A stretch of DNA of 64,000 nt from Epiperipatus broadwayi (Eukaryota > Onychophora > Udeonychophora > Euonychophora > Peripatidae): positions 3,277,792 through 3,341,791 of the forward strand of contig JAQFVV010006334.1 of the NCBI GenBank assembly GCA_028023455.1. The letters are read 5' to 3'. Position numbers and translations under genes: made by a program. A model generated the notes under the pieces. It saw nothing but the letters and a program-made list of their open reading frames with translations. It had not been told where the DNA came from and did no database searches. Of the stretch, positions 23,401 through 37,185 are shown piece after piece (positions within the stretch are counted from its first letter, which is position 1; the number at the start of each line of letters is the position of its first letter).

Positions 23401-25058
23401 AATGTCATTGCATTTTTGTTCTAATTGATTTTGATAATGACAGATCTTTTTTTTTTTTTTAATGTCAAGATGAATTTAATGATGGATAGGAAATAGGTAA
23501 TTTTAGAAAAAATTAAGATATTGATTAGGAAGACTATATAGAAGCAGAAAGTTGATTTTGAATAACACTTTTCTTGGCATTCTAAGATAAGTACAATGGA
23601 AAACCTAAAAAAATTATGAAGTGCAGAGATGCATATGTAAGAAATAATATTACCTATAAGTATGTTCCAGAAAGATGATTTGTTTTTGTTAAAGTAGAAT
23701 GAAATTTTGTTAGTATAATTACCAAGTATACTACTGAGGAAGGAAAATAATTTTTTTGAAGAGAAAAATATAACTACATCCAAATAGGAGATGTGATTAA
23801 TAGTTTAATCAAATATTAGATTAGGTATTGATGATATTTTTCATCCTATAGTAAAGAAAAGATTATTAAGGGGAAGCCCTAAAATATAGAATTATATAGA
23901 TGAAATCCTGGCACTTCTCTATTTATAAGTAGATTTGGTAGTAAGTAAAGGAAAGAAGAGGCATATTATGACCTTGGATTAATTTGGATACAGGAACTAA
24001 GTTTAATGCAATCATTATCTCCAGCTATACCACAAAGAGTCTAATTTTCCTATGTTATCTAGCATGATCTATTATTATTTTAAATTAAATAGAAATTATT
24101 AAGGTAGCTGTATCCTTTTTTGTTATTGTTTTTTATAAATTGAAATTTTGATAATGAAGGGGATATGTGTTTGGATTTTATCTTATTTTAATAAATGGGG
24201 AAAAAGAAATGAGTCTTAAATTGTCCAGCATGGGAGATTTTTTGTTTTGTGGAAGGGAACTATAGAATTGGATATAGTTCAGCAATCACGCACATTTGAG
24301 TGGATATGTATTTAGTCAGTTTGTTGATTACAGGGTTTATGAAATGGTTAAGATGATTAAGTATGAATTTGGAAATTGTATGAAATCCTGGGTAAGCACT
24401 GTCAGAGATACTATTTAGTTTAAGAGCAATTTTTGATTTAATAATTCTATGATTTCCATCACAATATTCAAATAAAAAAGAGAAAAGTTTGAGATAGGAA
24501 TAAACTTGAAATTTAGATTTTGTGTAATAGAATGTGTGATGTTATGTCTTTTCCAGTCATTAAATTGAGTTTTTCATAATGAATGAGAATGAGAATTTCT
24601 GAGTGCTTACCATATATATCCCTTTGATCAATTGTTGGAATCTGCTAAATGTATTTTTGATTGACAGATAATTAGCTATTACATGTTGTATTTTTATTTG
24701 AGAGTTATCATTAATGAAATGGATACTATTGTAGAGACAATATTTTTTATTTGTAGGTGAAGCCCATTTAATTCATTTACCAGTCTAATTAGAAATAGAT
24801 TTTGTGGAATGTAAAAGTTTATGATAGATGCCCTAATGTTTATAAATGTAAACCCTAACATTACTATGTTTAATTCCATGATATTTATTTTTTTAAAGTA
24901 TATGTAAATTTCTGGTAAGAACTGTTTCAGGAATATTCAGTATAAATACATGCAAACCTTGAAAGTTTATTTCAATTTTAATAGTTAGAAAAGCTTCAAG
25001 ATATTTTATGATATGAATGATAATAAAATGAAAGTAGAAAAGATTTAGTATTGTTCGG
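20401..25058. other. 4.7 kb without recognised features between two LINE parts
   Basis: AT-rich, CpG-poor DNA separating the LINE N-terminal half (to 20400) from RT palm sequence starting near 25240. 21690-21980 is less AT-rich but not recognised. 23400-24000 has a 120-codon minus-strand ORF that is hydrophobic and phenylalanine/isoleucine-rich; its plus strand gives broken LINE-like peptide fragments that I cannot place. No terminal repeats bounding the segment were found. Confidence 0.4.
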
Positions 25059-25135
25059 CAGTTCTTAAACAGTAGTCCATAGACCTTCAAGGTGTATATG
25101 AAAAGTTTCAGAATGTCCATAATATTGAATTGGAA
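25059..25135 (+). mobile_element. hAT-like terminal fragment
   Basis: CAGTTCTTAAACAGTAGTCC and the following CATAGACC..CAAGGTG and AAGTTTCAGAATGTCC resemble the left end of hAT MITEs, which carry CAG..TTCTTAAAC and repeated TCC..GGACC segments. No matching right end or 8-bp duplication was found. Confidence 0.4.
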
Positions 25136-25239
25136 AAAAAAAAATACTATTTTTATTTTCTCTGATGTCTAATATCTAGAATTTCTTTTACTTATGAATC
25201 TTGAAAAATCACATTCATACTCTGAAATTATGGTAGTTG

Positions 25240-26100
25240 TTTAACTTGTGCTTTGATTTATAGATTATAAAAAGGCATTTGATTCCACAAACATTTGATT
25301 AAAACTTTGGAATATCAAGATATAAACCTAGGATCAATCATATTCTGAAAAATATTTATCAAAATGCAATAGCACCGAATAGATTACATGACAATACTAA
25401 GAAAATTAATAGTGATAAAGAAATACAACAGGATGATTCTATATCACTAAAACATTTTATAGCAATTTTATATTAAAATGGAAAAGTAAGAAAATAAAGG
25501 CATGAAATATTTTGCAGATGATGTAGTTATTTTGCAAATAAATTTCAGATGTTGCAAAAGTTATTAGATGGAAAATAGGAATGTAGATCTAAAAAAAAAA
25601 ATTCAAGTTAGTTTTGATTAATTTTCTCGGAAAAAGAAAATAAGACTGATAATTGTAAATTACAAAAAGTTAACAATCATAAATATATATCTTGATCATA
25701 TTATTAATACAGAAGGAAACATGATGAATGAAATTACATTAGAATTAAAGTTAAGAAAATATGCTTATGTTTTTGAAAACAGAGATCAGATGTGTTTTAC
25801 CAGTTCTTATTTATAAACTTGGAAACTTAATAGAAGAGCAATACAGACACTTAAGAGCATTCAATGGAATATAGATTGGAAGATCAAAAGCATAGTACTT
25901 GGTTGAGAGAATAAAAGGCATCATTGAAAGAATTAAGACCCTGAAGTGAAGTTAGACTAGTCAAATTTCTTATAATATATGGACAGTTAGAGTTTAAAAC
26001 TGGATCCAATGAAAGCATAAAAATTTAAAAAGACTAAATGTGTAAGTAAGTTAGTATGGTGTGAAGAAAAGGATCAATGAATATGAGACCATCATATGGT
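25240..26100 (+). pseudogene. LINE RT palm-to-C-terminal relic
   Basis: Frame-shifted translation shows FIDYKKAFDS (25257-25286), the RT motif with the first catalytic Asp, and FADDVV (about 25510-25527), the catalytic FADD box. Downstream are FSRKK, INTEGN (family: NTDG/SSDG) and LKSIQWNID, matching the post-RT part of LINE copy 2 at 29.7-30.1 kb. It could be the other half of copy 1, separated by 4.8 kb, or an independent 5'-truncated copy. Many stops; non-functional. Confidence 0.8.
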
Positions 26101-27689
26101 GCATCAATATTTCAAAATGAGGAATTTATATAATCAACAAAATAATAATAATGATAAAAATGAAAATAAAAAAAAAGACTAATTCCCTCCCCATCATTTT
26201 TTCCCCCTGAAATCTATTTTTAAAAACTTCTTGGTTTTTAACAGCAAACTTAATATTAGCTTTAAAAATAAATTTTCCAATTAACTTTCTCTTCCATTTG
26301 CTACATATTTTAACAAGTGGAAACTTTTTGTAGAGAAAATAAAAACACTAAATGACAAAAAAAGAAACATGATTCTTCCATCAATTTAGATCAGTTATTT
26401 ACAAATGTTTATTCAAATATATGTTTATATATATGTTATAGTAGTATATTTATTTTTCTTATTAATGTGTGTGTAAAAGAGGGGGGTAGAACTACTTTTA
26501 AGTAAACCAATGTAAGATAAATGTCTATCCAAAAGCCCTCATTTTAGGAACAGTACTTGCCAATTATTGAGCAGGAAGATCTTGAGAATGTTTTTCAAAT
26601 TTACTCTCCAATGTTCATTTTCATACCGATATTAGATTGGCAATAGGCCAGTTTTGTGGGGGGAAAAAATCCTAACATTGTTGGAATTTAGAAAAGTTTT
26701 CAAATTTTAATTAGTTGGTACTTCAATCCAGGTCTTAGCACACCAAATGGATATTCCATCACTTAAATCTATCTTTAAGATTAAATAAAAATGCTACTTA
26801 AGTAAATCCTAATTCACTCAAAAATAATAATGTCTGGCAGTCATGAAAATGTAGGAATAACTTTTAATTTATCTATGGAAGAAGTTATTACATTTTAAAA
26901 AGAATTTATAGTACTGCAATTGCATTACTATCTTAACAGTCACAAATTACAATTTAATAAATTCTTGATAAAAAAAAAGGAAACTCAGTAATAATGATTT
27001 ATACTGCAATGATTGTTCTTTCAAAAAAAAAAAAAAAAACCAGAATATATAACAGTAAACTTGAGTTAACAATATAAATTATTAATGATTGTTAAAAAAA
27101 AAAAAAAAATTAATTATTTGTATGTATGTTTTTTAAAAAAGTTCAAAATTCAGGTGTGTGAAAAATCATTGAGTAATAATAAAGATGTATTTAATCATTA
27201 AAAATAATTTGAAGTTATATATCAAATTTATGAAATTTAATAATTTCATTTTTTAAAATGTGATTGTAGAAATATACATTAAAATTTATAAAAATGTATG
27301 TTTTAAACAATGATACTTATAAAGTTTGCAATTAGCTGAAAGAAAATCCTATGATTCTTCAAGAAGACTTGAAAGCAAAAAAAGACAAATTCCTAATGTT
27401 TAATCCATACAATCTTACATTGCAATTGTTATTACTTTATGATAAGCTACTTACTAATATGCATTAACCAATGTAATATATTTATTATTTTCTTTATCTT
27501 TGAGTTTAAGTCATAGAAAAACATCAAATTCTTTTTTTCTCTGTTGAAGGATAGTTCTTAACTGAAGCACCACTTGAGTTTTCTTGAAGAGGGGATGAAT
27601 GTGTGGGGGTTTTTTTTTTTTTAATGAACTTTTCCAACTATAAAAGATAAAACATGGTCCTTATTCCCAGAAGGCCATAGAGTCATTAG
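26101..27689. other. No supported gene; several A/T homopolymers
   Basis: AT-rich, CpG-poor sequence with long A runs near 27024-27039 and 27094-27108 and a T run near 27608-27622. Nothing else recognisable. Confidence 0.4.
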
Positions 27690-30190
27690 TAAATGTAGCA
27701 GTTGTCAGCCAGGGGCAAGAATTGCAAAAAATCTACTGGATGTGGATCCAGGCTATCATTTGATGTAAATTTTTATTCAGCTATCTACATCAGCCAATCG
27801 CTTTCACCTGAAGAATAACCCAATATTAAATGGAATATTATTGCACTTTATGAAGTTAAAAGATGCAGAGAATTGATTTGAAAAATGGCAGTATATCTAC
27901 AAAGGCAAAAATATAGGAATCATAAGTGGGGTGGGATTTATAAGGAAAAACAAATTGAGCAGATTGATGTTATACCAGAAGGAACGTTAAGATTCATTTT
28001 AATGGAAAATAGCAAATACAGATAATTCAAGTTTATCCCCAAGTATGTCCTCATTGTAGTAAAAAAGTAAAGACTTTTTATGCAGACATAATTTAATCAC
28101 ACCGAAGAACTTTTTAAAAATTGTCACAGGAAATTTTAATGCTAGAATTGGGGGGGAACACTCAAAAGATGAATGCACTGTGGCTAAATATTGTTATGGT
28201 GACAGAAATGAGAGGACTTAAAACTTATGGAATTGCAAAAAAAAAAAAAAAAAATTGTATATTATGAATTTTTTCTTTGAGAAAAATGCTAAATAGAAAT
28301 ACACATAGAAGCATCCAAATGAAGATATAGAACAAACAGATTATGTTTCAACTACGTACTTCATGATTTTATTGTTCATAATAGATTTAAGTCAGGATGT
28401 AATCATCAATTAATTAATGTAAGATACATGTTAATGCAAAATAAGGGACAACAACTATTTAAAAAAAAAAACAGAATCAACAGCTAATATTTCTAATCTT
28501 CAGAATTATTTCAATGAATTTAAATACAAACTTGCTAATCATTTTAAAATAATAATATATTTTGAAGATGATTTTAAACTTCTTGAGAACCAATAAAAAA
28601 AATAATTGATACACTACTAAGATCAACAAGTAAAAAAGTAACAATTTACCAGTAAATTTTTGACTGAGACAAAATAATGTATGAAGAAAGAAGTAATGCG
28701 AAAATATTTAAAGAAGATATATTAAAAAGAATTGAATATCTGGAGTTCTGTATAAAGTTATGAAAAAGAGTTAATAATGATATAAATGAATATAACTGTG
28801 AATTGGTAAGAAAAGTTATTCCGAAGAGAATAAAAGTCTCAAAGATATAAAACAGCAATAAGCAAAAAAGATGGAATTATTATTAAGAAGAGGGTTAATA
28901 TAAAATGTCTGGAAGAATTTACAAGGAATTATATAGTAATAAATAAAAAGAAAAGAAAATATCTTATATAATTACTACATCTTCTCAATTGTCAATTATT
29001 TTATATGAAGAAATGAAATATGCAATTAAAACTATAAAGCAGAACATTTAAGGCAATAATGAAATTATTACTGATATTTTAAAAGCAGATTAACATAAAA
29101 AAATTCTTGTTAAAACTATATATAAAGATGTACCAAATGGCAATTGTAATATTGATATTTAAACAAGATAATTATAGAAGATATTAAAAAAATTTCAGAT
29201 CTATCACTCATATCACCAAGATAATTATAACTCATTTTAGCAAACATGAAACTCAAATTAGATGAATGTAAAAGTAGTTTTAGCACAGTGGATCATATTC
29301 AGTTATTGAAAGAAACTATAGAAAAGATTAATGAATATGAATTGCCATTATGTTTTTTTATGTTGATTATGAAAAGACATTCTGATTAACATATTAAACT
29401 TTCAAGATATCAATCTAGAATAATATAATATTTTAAATATCAAAATGCAATAGCAATTAGATTGTATAGTGGCTCAAAAAATATTAACACTATTAAAGAT
29501 GTATGACAATGTGATTACATATATCCAAATCTTGTTACAAAGTTTTATAAAAAATATTTCATGGATTACAATAAAAAATTCAGGGAATAAAATACATAAA
29601 GATAATAAAATATATAAAGACTTTGCAGATGATGCTTTTGGTTTTGTAAATAATACCTCACAGCTTCAAATGTTATAAGAACTATCAGATGAATTAAGAA
29701 AGTAGTACTAAAGACAAATATGAATTAAAGTAATAATCAATAAATTTTCTCAGAAAAAGAAAATAAATAATGATGACCATGAATTACAAGTTAACAATTA
29801 TAAATATTATGATCAGATTATTAATACAGACCAAAATATAATGAATAAAATTAATTATAATATTAAATCTGGAAGGAGTGGTTTTGGTCAGGAAAAATGC
29901 CTATATTGTTTGAAAGGAAGGTTTCTAATAGATGTGTTTTATCAGTTCTTACTTATGAATCTGAAACATGGACACTTAGTAAAAAAGCAATAAACTTCAG
30001 ATCACTCAATGATATGTGGGGAAGTATTGGGAATAACAAGAAGACTAACAATGAAATACTTAAATAAGAGAACTAACAGATATTATCAACAAAATATTAA
30101 CATCAATTGGTATGATGTGAAGAAAGCAGCTATGGAATAAAAACCTGGGTCAATAATGGTTGAAAACAATTATAATTAATGATATGATTT
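27690..30190 (+). pseudogene. LINE copy 2: endonuclease-RT relic, nearly full length
   Basis: The same family as the copy at 18.98-20.4 kb, recognisable in order: ALYEVKRCR (about 27843), KYR..FKFIP (EN), GNFNARIG at 28129-28152 (GDFNAK box), TDYVST near 28340, linker, EMKYAIKTIKQN near 29010, FSTVDHIQLLKETIEKINEY near 29275-29340 (RT motif before the first Asp box), DFADDAFGF at about 29619-29645 (catalytic box), and INTDQNIMN..FGQ..C near 29820-29900, then LILKHGHL-type C-terminal sequence. Dozens of stops and indels. Clade likely RTE-like. The minus-strand ORF at 28646-28858 and plus ORF at 29469-29678 are fragments or shadows. Confidence 0.82.
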
Positions 30191-33100
30191 AGTTTATATA
30201 TTTAAGAATAAAAATTTAAGAATATATCACGCTGATGTATAATTTCTTGACTATGATTATCCGATAACACTGGAGATAAGTACCTCTAAATAAAAATAAT
30301 AAATCTATCAGTATTTAAATGATTAGTTGTAACTTATGGCATAAATCAATAATTTATGTGAATTAAAAGATTTTCTAAAACACATCACTTTTCAGCCCTA
30401 TATAATCCAGACTTTTAACATAGGCCAATCCTAAACATTTGCAAAAAATTATACATAGTTCAGTGCTTAACAATAAAGAAATTTTAAGTTAAAAATAAAT
30501 ACATATTGGTAAAAAAAAGCATCACATGACAATACTACAACATTATATGATATTCCTCATACTACAAAAATATTACATGATTTTGCACGTCCATTAATAA
30601 AGCAAATATGGTTAAAAAAAATCAGAAATTCCATTTATTAAAAAAATATATAGCAGCAGAAATAGGAAGACATCCACTTCTCAAAACATGTACATTTATT
30701 TATAATACAAAAAAAAAAAATGTCAAAGAAATAAATATCAAATTTACACACAATCACAACAACAAAAAAGGAGTGAATTGAATTATATTAGAACATTTGT
30801 TTAAAAAATTCAAGATTGTCTTTTTTTTTTTTTTCTTAATTCAAAATCAGTAAAGTTTTTTTGAATAATAAATCTTTTAAATTGTTTTTGAAATAGTACA
30901 GAAAAAATAATTTACGCTTTTAATTAAAAAAGAATTTTCCTGATAAAATTGTTGGAAAGTTTTTGAATGTTTCATTAAAATCTATAAATGAAACTGCACA
31001 TTTTTTAATGCCAATAACAAAATAAATATTGATGGTGATTGTCTTATTTGTTAAATAGATGGTGATTGTCTTAAACAACAATCTAAAGTTATTTTAAAAG
31101 TTAGTTACAGTATATAGCTAAAACTTTTGCAGAGAGTAGTTAAAGCTTAAGACCCATCATAATTTCCAATAACAGAGCTATAATTGGTGGAGTGTCTTCA
31201 GACTGCAATATTAATAAACTTTCAAAAACCTTATAATCAATCACTCCACAGGAATTTTTGATAGTATCTTTGGGGAAGTTATATTCTGGATGTCTAGCTA
31301 GATGAACACTTAGAGTTTGTTGCAAACTATTATTTTACAAAAAAATATCTGCTAATAATACAATGTTTACAAATAGCCATTTAAAAAATAATCAAGACTT
31401 CAATTCTATAACATGCCAGTGATTTTCTTCACAAAGACTACTTTAAAATAAATTTCTTAGTTTATATTTATTAATATTCAATACCTATTGTTCAAAAATC
31501 CAAATAAAATTTCAAAGATGATCTTTTATAATAAATAAATTAGTTTGTACAAGATTATCAAACATTTATTATTGAATGTATGATGTCCAGGATTTATGGA
31601 CTCAAATATATACTAAATATAAAAGAAATAATATATTTTGCAATTTATAAATTATGTATTAAATAAATAAAACAAAATAAAAGCTAGTCCACACACAAAA
31701 TAAATGGTAATTAAAAAATGCTATACATAATCCATATTAATAGATATCTTAAATGAAAACAATTTTTTAATCAAATCAAAAGCAGATGTGAATCAAAAAA
31801 TGATTCATTTGGAGAACATTGAAAAATATACATGATATAAAATATGCATTAGCCTAAGTGAACATTTTTTAAATTGCCTTCACACCTAAGTTTGAGGCAT
31901 CATTAATTTTGAATTATATTAATGAATGACACTATAATATTGAACATCATAGCATTAGTTTGTCATTTCATTTTGTCATGGACAGTTTCACTATTTTTAC
32001 ACAGCCATTAACAGTTCAGTTCACTTCTATTATATGTATTAAAATGCTGATCAAGGAATACTAACTAAGCACCTTCTTGTTGCATTTTGAATATTAGAAA
32101 GTCTTTTCATATAAGAACTCATTATTAACTTCCCATTTCATTTTTTTTTTTTTTTACTGAAATGTAATTCAATTTCATGATTTAATTTTGTTAGATTTGC
32201 TGGTATGAATGCCTTTATTCCTGCAACTTCATTTCTTATAATGTACTTTTAGCCTAATGTTTGCATTTAATTTGGCAAGTTGTTTTCATTTAAAACTAGA
32301 CTTCTTTTTACTTTTTTTTTTATCTAATACACATTTTCAGTATTAATCACCTTTATTTTTAATCATTACACATTTTGTGCTTGAATTACCTTTTGCTTTT
32401 TTTTAAATACAGATTTGTGCATGAACCATCTTTCAACTTTCTCATATTTAATACAAATTTTTTTATGGCAAAACAAACACTCTTCATTTTATTTAATACA
32501 GATTTCTTGTAAATTTAAGACATTGTAAACTGAATAAGATATTAGCATTTATTACAAATTTACATTTGTGTGCACATTTTATGTGCTGTTGATGTATATT
32601 TGTTAAATAACATGTTGTTTTGTTAAATAATTTATTTTTATTGCAAAATATACAATTTTCTTGATTTTATTTAATTATATCTCTATATTTGTAAATTCAA
32701 AAACAAATGTGAACATTTTATTTTCTTTTGCCCAATGTTGAGTAGTCAGCTTAATCACAGTGAGTAGAGTGTATACACAACAAGTCCAAATATTCTAATT
32801 ATGGAAACATCTTTTCATTTCTGATCACACACAAAATACTGTATATCTAGCAATACTTGAGCATTAAATAATGATCAATAACTAATTAACTATTGGATAA
32901 AGATAATATGTTCTGTTTATTAAACATTTATTTTTATATTGGTATAACAATTTAAAAAAAATTAAAATAGCTCACTTATTTCTCTACCCCTAGCTTTCTT
33001 ATTGTAAAATGCATGTCAGCTTATTGAGAAATTAATTACGAATTTTTTTCCCCCTTTCTTTCTAGAAATATTAAATACAGTTAGAAATTAGTTCTAATAA

Positions 33101-33683
33101 TTGAAAATGATGGAAAAACTAAAAAAGAAAATAATAGTAGCATGAAGATCAAGTCAATTTACAAGTATTTATTGAATTGTGTTTCTTAGTATGATAATTT
33201 ATTTATCATGTTTGGTTAATTTTTTTTTTTGCTCAGTTTACCTTCATAATGAAAGAATCAATTCTGGTTTTTCACCAAAAATTTAAGGTCTCATAACTGT
33301 TACCAGATTAAAGGACTTATCAGAATACTAATCATTGGATCAACGATACTGCATCTGCAAAATGTGAATTTATATTAGGATGCTAACTGTTAAATAGTCT
33401 GATTATTACCACTGAGAAATAAGATGTACATATTTTTCTTTTTATGTAGTATTAAGAAACCAGTTCTATCATTTTTTACTTTGCTTAATGGCACCATCAT
33501 TTTCCCATCATTCGCATATACTTATAATCAGAAAGTTTAGATTAAATTAGTAGTATTATATAAAAATTAAAATATACAAAGAGTGATTAGCAGAGATTTA
33601 TCTGTGACTGATTAACAATTGAAATATTTGAATGTGGTAATGTAATGCTCCATAGTGATAATCATATCATCATATTAAATGCA
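30191..33683. other. CpG-depleted AT-rich DNA, no gene recognised
   Basis: About 3.5 kb with poly-A/T tracts, a short local duplication (GATGGTGATTGTCTTA at about 31032-31047 and 31059-31074) and small ORFs without domains. It looks like old intronic or intergenic DNA. Confidence 0.4.
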
Positions 33684-34076
33684 TTAATGGAGCAACTGCT
33701 GAAAAGCTGCAGATATCACAAAATGTGATATAATGGTTGCAGCAATATGAATTAGGCCTAAAATAACAACTTGAGCAGTATCCATAAGCAGATATCTTTC
33801 AACTTTACCATTACTATTTGTGAAAAGGAATATATGTTTAAAAACAAATATAATTGTAGAGTTATCTTTTACAAAATGCCAAAACAATATAAAATTATAA
33901 TTTTGACTGTTAATTACTTCACATTTGTAAAAAGTTAAGGATATATATATTTTAAATTCCATATTCATCTTTATAACAAAATTTGTTTCTAAGCAAATGT
34001 AAGTAAAAAATAAAAATAAACAAATGGTTTGCCATTCTGCTGCTATCAACAGACATTTAGCTTTCAAGTCTGCCAT
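33684..34076 (-). pseudogene. Unrecognised 130-codon ORF, possibly a relic
   Basis: One of the longest open frames in the window. The ends look protein-like (MADLKAKCLLIAAEWQT at the start; MDTAQVVILGLIHIAATII near the end) but the middle is hydrophobic AT-rich sequence. The C-terminal stretch reads as one hydrophobic segment. I do not recognise the family, see no splice or promoter context, and a hAT-like end starts 14 bp beyond its start codon. It could be a transposon relic, an exon or chance. Confidence 0.25.
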
Positions 34077-34089
34077 TTTAATACTACAT

Positions 34090-34215
34090 CAGGGGTGGCC
34101 AAGCTTCATGTCTGTAAGAGCTATGTGTTAAATTTGTGATATATTCAAGAGCCAAAATTAAATTTTTGATATATTCAACAGAATCAAATATTTGATTTAT
34201 TAATAAAATTTATTA
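34090..34215 (+). mobile_element. hAT-like left end
   Basis: CAGGGGTGGCCAAGC at 34090 matches a common hAT end (CAGGGGTGGCCAAC..). It is followed by AAGAGCTATGTG and CAAGAGCCAAAATT, the spaced GAGC/GAGCC repeats typical of such subterminal regions. The opposite end and TSD were not found, so boundaries are uncertain. Confidence 0.5.
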
Positions 34216-37185
34216 ATTGGACAAAAAAAAAAATCAAGAAAGTGAGAATAAAATCAATAAAAATGTATTTATTATTCTTATGCGATTGTGTCTGATAACA
34301 AAAAGATTAAAATTTTGTATATAATTTGTTAATGAAGCATGCAGTAGTTCTGTAAAGTGATCATTTAACAATTGTTCTTTATTTTTTTTAAAAAAAACTT
34401 TCTTGTAGAATACACAAGAATACATTATCCCAAAAACTGATATTAGTTTGCAAGCAGTTTCTTTTAAATAGTGATACTTATGGCAATAATTCTTTATTTC
34501 TCTGGATATCAATTAAAAATAACCTATATTGCTCAATAAAGTAGAAGAATAAACTAGATAACATTTGGATTAAAATTGTATAAAGAATAACAACATCACT
34601 ATACAAAGTCTAAACAAAAACTGAACCAACAAGTTTGAACAATGCATTATATTTCCAGGAAATGATAATAAAATCATAAAAGTTGATGATGTAAATAATC
34701 ATTATTAAACTGCTATCACAAAGAAATAAATCATATATGGCTTCAAAATAAAATATAAATACAACATGTTAATATAAATTATATTATGGCTTTATTTCAA
34801 AAGTTTCATGAGAACAGTATTTGGCTTCCCAGGTCACAGTTTGTCCAGGATGGCACTATAGTAAACTATGTAGAGAAGGCATGCACAATTCCATTAAATG
34901 TTTGATAATAAAGTCATTTAGTATCAAGATACTAAACATACATATATATTTGTCAGGTGACAAAATAGGGCTGATCACAGGGATTATAGATCAAAGATAA
35001 CAGAAAGACTTTCAGATGTAAGGGTTAACTACAATTAACTAATAAGCAGCATCCAATCGCCTGTTGCCTTATCGATTAAGATATAGTTTCATTAAACTGT
35101 TTTCGATAGAAAGCTTTTCTTTCATTCTCCTTATTTTTTATTTTATTTTACTATCCTCAATCAGTTAAATTAATATAGAATCTGATCATGCCATTGATTA
35201 TTTCTATACACTGCAGAGTTGGCTACAAAACAGTTAAAGACTTTTATAAATACTTGAAATTTCTTTGTAAATAAATTAGTCTACATAAAAAGAGGGTAAA
35301 TAAAAATGAATAAAGAAAATATAAAAGAAATAAGCAGGTGTAAGTGTAGGAAGTTTGGTAAATGAAGGACAGATGAAAATAAAAGTTTTTACAGAGAAAA
35401 TGTTTTTAGGTAAAGATATATCTATAAAGATATTACAATCTGATTTTGAATTATGATTTTTGTCAAGTGACTTTTATCATTAAATATATATATAATGCTA
35501 CTTTACTGAGAGGAAAAATTAAAAATTCAAAGTTGAAAATATTATTCAGGAAAAAGAAAAAAAATTTTTCAATGAAATAATATAAAAATTAAAGCCAAAT
35601 TTCTGCATTGTGAATTGGACTTGGATAAAGAAACAGTAGCAGATATTAAACAATAATTGATATTCAAATGCATATATACTCATTAAAGATGAAAGAGACA
35701 ACAGAACTGTCTATATTGCTATACAATAGTCTACTCTTGAATTTCTGTAAGAAAAAAGAATATAAAGATTGCTCTTGATTTTAAGATAAAAGATCATATC
35801 AAACCAATGAGCTTTTTTAAATGATAGCAAAGATTTTTAATGTTAGTTAGTAGGGTTAAAAAAAATTTCATTATAAATTTTAAATTACTGAACTAAGAAA
35901 AGATTTCTGAAAATGTTTTTCTTTCCAATTTAACATTCACTTTCCAAGCTGCTTTAAAAAAAAATTTTTAATGGAAAGGAAATAAGTGGTATGTATCAGG
36001 CAGATACACTTGTTTTAAAAAAATATGTTTTTATTTATGATGTATAAGATGTTTAGTCAATTGTCAGTAGGCTATAGATTAAACTCAGCAAATCAATTTT
36101 TTTAAAAGAATATTGTTAAATGCTTAAAGAACATAATAAGTAATTATATCTGGAATAAAGATATTTTTAATAAGAATATCAAACTTTCACAAACATTTTG
36201 TATAACGGACTTACATCATTTTCTCTCTTTACAAAAAAAGGAGACCAGTGAATTAAAGAATCCAGTGACAGTTTACACCAAATTCAACAAGAATTAATAA
36301 GGTACACTGTGATGATCATCCCAAATTGGAATCTATTCTCTTTAGGGAAGACTGATGCTTTTCCAGTTGCTATGAGAACAACAGCAAGCTTAACACTTAT
36401 TGGATCAAGAAACTTCTTTCTAAACATAATTACATGGTTATAAAGAAAAGAAATCTGATTATAGTTAGGCCCACCAACATTTTACAAGTTTTACTGGAAT
36501 ATTTGGCGTGAACATGTCAGATCATAAACCCTAATTCTTTCTAAATAATAAAAATGAATAGTAATTAGATAGCTGTTTAAGATCCAAAAACTAAATACCA
36601 AAATAATAAATAATCAAATGATTTATCACTTGGCCTCAAACAGTGATTCAAGCACAAAAATGAGAGACTTAGAGCTTCAATCCAGGAACTATTATCTTTT
36701 GAGTATACCACTCTACCATATAAAAGAAGTTTAAATGCAATAATAACTCTATTATCTAAATCAAAAACTTTAAAAGTGAAGGCAGTAAGAGTTCATGAAA
36801 GTGTGCTAAATTTGGAAAAACTGAGAAAGATTCAAGAACATAACTTTGATATTAAAAGATGTAGGAAAAAATTCTCAAAGGATATAGAAAAAATTATGGT
36901 GCAATTAGATTAAGTTAAGAAATAAAGAAAATGAGTATATGAGAATATTGATATAGTGAAATTTGAATATATGCATTGAATTAGCTAAATCATGGCATTG
37001 AAGACCAAACATATCTATAACAAATATAATATTCAGATTATTCTCCATTTCCATACCCTATTTATAATTAATTTGCTTAAATGTTTCAAATGTTAGCTAA
37101 GTAAAAGTTTATTCGATATGTTAATTTTGTTAACTGTAGTTTCACTTGATGATAGACTTCAGAGGTGTATATTATTATAATGTCA
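34216..37185. other. No supported gene upstream of the Penelope-like relic
   Basis: AT-rich, CpG-poor DNA. 36760-36920 gives a lysine/glutamate-rich peptide (HESVLNLEKLRKIQEHN) that might be a coiled N-terminal part of the following element, but I cannot show it. 36640-36725 (CAGTGATTCAAGCAC to ACCACTCTACCATATAA) looks like a very old tRNA-type SINE. Confidence 0.35.

Noticed and set aside
23421-23783. 120-codon minus-strand hydrophobic ORF
   Set aside because: Phenylalanine/isoleucine/lysine-rich composition follows from AT-rich purine-biased sense strand; no domain, start context or homologous copy.
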